64,000 nt of DNA from an uncultured Bacteroidota bacterium. Its GTDB lineage: Bacteria > Bacteroidota > Bacteroidia > Chitinophagales > Chitinophagaceae. The stretch covers positions 1 through 64,000 of the forward strand of contig CAISPO010000005.1 of assembly GCA_903887415.1 (NCBI GenBank), given 5' to 3'. Each line of letters starts with the position of its first letter. Position 1 is the first letter of the stretch. Shown in pieces: positions 62,121 through 64,000 of this stretch. The notes under the pieces were generated by a model, which was given only the letters and a program-made list of their open reading frames with translations, did not search any database and was not told the DNA's origin. Both the position numbers and the translations under genes were made by a program.

Positions 62121-64000
62121 ATGGCAAGTAAAAAGAACAACCCGGCGAAAAATACCCCTGTTGCGCCTGCAAAATCTGCTGCTACTACCCAACTCCGGAA
62201 ACCGGCGGTGCGCGATACAACTCCGGTTGCACAAAAGGATGGTTTCATAACCCGCTATTATGAGTGGCTCGTGGTAGCCGGTATATCGGTACTAACTTAT
62301 TTATTCTTCAAAGAGATACTCAATAACCAACTCACCAACTGGGACGACCTAGGCTATATCATTACCAACCCGCTGATCAAAGACCCATCAATGGATGGGC
62401 TGCGCAAAATATTCTCCATTGATAACCCTGTGATGGGCAACTATCACCCGCTCACCATAATGCTTTACTGGATAGAGTACAGCCACTATGGCCTGGAACC
62501 ATGGATATACCACTTCGACAGCCTCATTTGCCATATACTCGTTACCATTGCTGTTTACCTATTCGTACGGATACTTACCCGCCGCCCGGTGGCTGCTGCG
62601 GTCGCAGCCTTGTTGTTTGGGCTGCACCCCATGCATGTAGAAACAGTAGCATGGGCTGCAGGCCGTAAGGACATGATCTATGGGCTGTTCTATATACTGT
62701 CGCTGATGTGTTACGTGTATTATTTAAGGTCGGCAGCAAAGAACAAAAAGATACTCTGGTACAGCGCCACCATCATTCTTTTCGCACTCTCATTGCTGGC
62801 AAAATCTGTGGGGGTTACCCTGCCCATTACTTTCTTCCTAATAGATCTGCTGGAGGGCCGGACCTTGTTTACCGGTGGAGACAACCGCGGAGGCATAATA
62901 GGCGATAAAAACGGCAAATTCAATTACCTCCTTTTCCTGGAAAAAATACCACACCTTGCATTGGCATTTCTTTTTGGTATGCTGTCTATCTATGCCCAGA
63001 AAAAAATAGGTGCGCTGGGGACTCTGGATGTACATTTCACCACAATGGAGCGCATTGCCCTTGCGGGGTATAACGTTTGTACTTACCTGTGGAAAGCAGT
63101 GGTACCCGTTGGTATGTGCAACTTCTACCCCTACCCCATGAAGGACGCAAGCGATGCACTCCCCGGTTATTTCTATATATACCCACTATTGGTGCTGGGC
63201 TTACTCGTTGCTGTTTTTTGGTTCTGGCGTAAGAACAAAATACTCATCTTCGGACTTGGCTTTTTCTTTGTGAATATTGTGCTGCTGCTGCAACTGGTGC
63301 CAGTGGGCGGCGCTGTTATGTCTGACCGCTATACTTACCTTCCGTATCTCGGATTATTTGTCATCGCCGGCTGGTTTGTGTCCGGGTATTTTGAGCCGGG
63401 TAAAAACAGGCAGACCGGCATTGCACTGCTGGTGGTCACCTTCGTGTACTCGATGATATTTGGCTACCTCACCAACCAGCAATGCAAAGTATGGTATGAC
63501 TCCATAAGCCTTTGGAATAATGACATTGAGAAATATCCGTCCAATCCGGTCTCCTATTTCTACCTGGGGCAGGAGTACTACTCAAAGTTTGAAACAGAGA
63601 TAAATCCCAAAGACCAGAAACGCTACCAGGACTCTGCCCAGATCTGCTTTATGGCATCCATTGAAAAGAAGCCAGACTATATTAATCCCATAGTGTGCCT
63701 GGCGGAGCTGCAACGCGCCACTAACCAGACTGACGCTGCTAAAGCCACTTACTTCCAGGCCCTGAAGATTAACGAGACGCATACCGAAAACAAAGTGCAG
63801 AACAAGGATGAGAGCGTCTATCTTGGCCTAGGTGTCATCTACAGTATAAAGCGGCAATATGATTCGGCGGAGTATTATTTTAAAGAGGCACTGAAGTTGA
63901 AGGCTTATTTCCCTGAGGCATATAGTAACTACGCCAACTTCCTGGACATAACCGGCAAGCAGGATTCGTCGCTAAAATACTATGCGATTGCCATTTCGCA
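62121..64000 (+). CDS. TMTC-like GT-C membrane protein with TPRs (3' end outside window)
   Basis: The ATG at 62121 opens a frame that runs off the window and is absent from the track. After a basic Pro/Ala-rich tail (about 60 residues) come many membrane helices. NWDDLGYIITNPLI has the acidic pair of GT-C transferases, LHPMHVETVAWAAGRKD and SDRYTYLPYLGLF are the motifs of TMTC-type O-mannosyl or related proteins. TPR repeats begin near residue 470 (YFYLGQEYYSKF, VYLGLGVIYSIKRQYDSAEYYFKEALKL). It may glycosylate exported proteins; no activity is proven. Confidence 0.8.
   Translation, partial: MASKKNNPAKNTPVAPAKSAATTQLRKPAVRDTTPVAQKDGFITRYYEWLVVAGISVLTYLFFKEILNNQLTNWDDLGYIITNPLIKDPSMDGLRKIFSIDNPVMGNYHPLTIMLYWIEYSHYGLEPWIYHFDSLICHILVTIAVYLFVRILTRRPVAAAVAALLFGLHPMHVETVAWAAGRKDMIYGLFYILSLMCYVYYLRSAAKNKKILWYSATIILFALSLLAKSVGVTLPITFFLIDLLEGRTLFTGGDNRGGIIGDKNGKFNYLLFLEKIPHLALAFLFGMLSIYAQKKIGALGTLDVHFTTMERIALAGYNVCTYLWKAVVPVGMCNFYPYPMKDASDALPGYFYIYPLLVLGLLVAVFWFWRKNKILIFGLGFFFVNIVLLLQLVPVGGAVMSDRYTYLPYLGLFVIAGWFVSGYFEPGKNRQTGIALLVVTFVYSMIFGYLTNQQCKVWYDSISLWNNDIEKYPSNPVSYFYLGQEYYSKFETEINPKDQKRYQDSAQICFMASIEKKPDYINPIVCLAELQRATNQTDAAKATYFQALKINETHTENKVQNKDESVYLGLGVIYSIKRQYDSAEYYFKEALKLKAYFPEAYSNYANFLDITGKQDSSLKYYAIAIS

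Noticed and set aside
62062-62250. 62-residue ORF before the TMTC-like gene
   Set aside because: Overlaps the true N-terminus of the long open frame starting at 62121 in another frame.

Overview
The window looks like chromosome from a member of the Bacteroidota, plausibly of the Chitinophagales/Sphingobacteriia type. Several secreted proteins end in type IX secretion (T9SS) sorting tails, there is a TonB-dependent receptor with a carboxypeptidase-regulatory N-terminus, starts lack obvious Shine-Dalgarno sequences, and a few genes have TAnnTTTG promoter elements. The organism is inferred from these traits only.

Region 1 (1 to about 12.4 kb) is a clearly AT-rich accessory island and the most interesting part. 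It begins inside a repetitive RiPP precursor gene: 153-bp units, each pairing an ESxVLxxI leader-like segment with a conserved core (GHSSSNGHWSS-V/T-YG). A dead extra unit lies after its stop codon, followed by a terminator hairpin. A one-strand run of mostly overlapping genes follows: a cyclophane-type radical SAM/SPASM maturase, a separate HExxH protein of the alpha-ketoglutarate peptide beta-hydroxylase type, two proteins sharing a GxPKCC...PCSxNC cysteine domain, a DUF6065-like protein, an R2K-type ATP-grasp protein, a 2OG-Fe(II) oxygenase, and three GT9-like glycosyltransferases (one fused to DUF4116-like repeats) plus a fourth that has decayed. I read this as one biosynthetic operon for a multiply modified, possibly glycosylated, repeat peptide. 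The combination is not one I recognise. No transporter or leader peptidase is visible; they may lie left of the window. The island ends at a decayed 3' half of an initiator tRNA gene with its own terminator, as expected of an integration site.

Region 2 (12.8 to 18.9 kb) returns to chromosomal base composition: a RibD_C/DHFR-like reductase, a DUF1569-like protein, two paralogous secreted proteins, a DUF922-like protein, 3-phosphoglycerate dehydrogenase and a small exported protein. Region 3 (19.0 to 23.3 kb) is a tight surface-glycan operon: PglD-like acetyltransferase, membrane GT2, methyltransferase, PhyH-like dioxygenase and a beta-propeller GH-like protein.

Region 4 (23.3 to 38.8 kb) is mixed housekeeping and stress functions: a VOC protein, MsrA, an AraC regulator, an Imm32-like protein, an FAD monooxygenase convergent with an Arr-type rifamycin ADP-ribosyltransferase, a ribosome hibernation factor, an L,D-transpeptidase, DNA polymerase IV, Aat, a histidine kinase, an S41 tail-specific protease, a frameshifted lipoprotein, Fmt and an FtsE-like ATPase.

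Region 5 (38.9 to 48.2 kb) is secretion and envelope: two tandem, recently duplicated M43-like metalloproteases with T9SS tails, another T9SS cargo protein, and a TonB receptor next to a His-rich small membrane protein. Region 6 (48.3 to 64 kb) carries RecQ, small exported proteins, an MBOAT/SGNH acyl-transfer pair, a DnaJ-family co-chaperone, two collagen-motif lipoproteins, an outer-membrane barrel, small stress-type proteins, DnaG, and a TMTC-like GT-C/TPR membrane protein that runs off the right edge.
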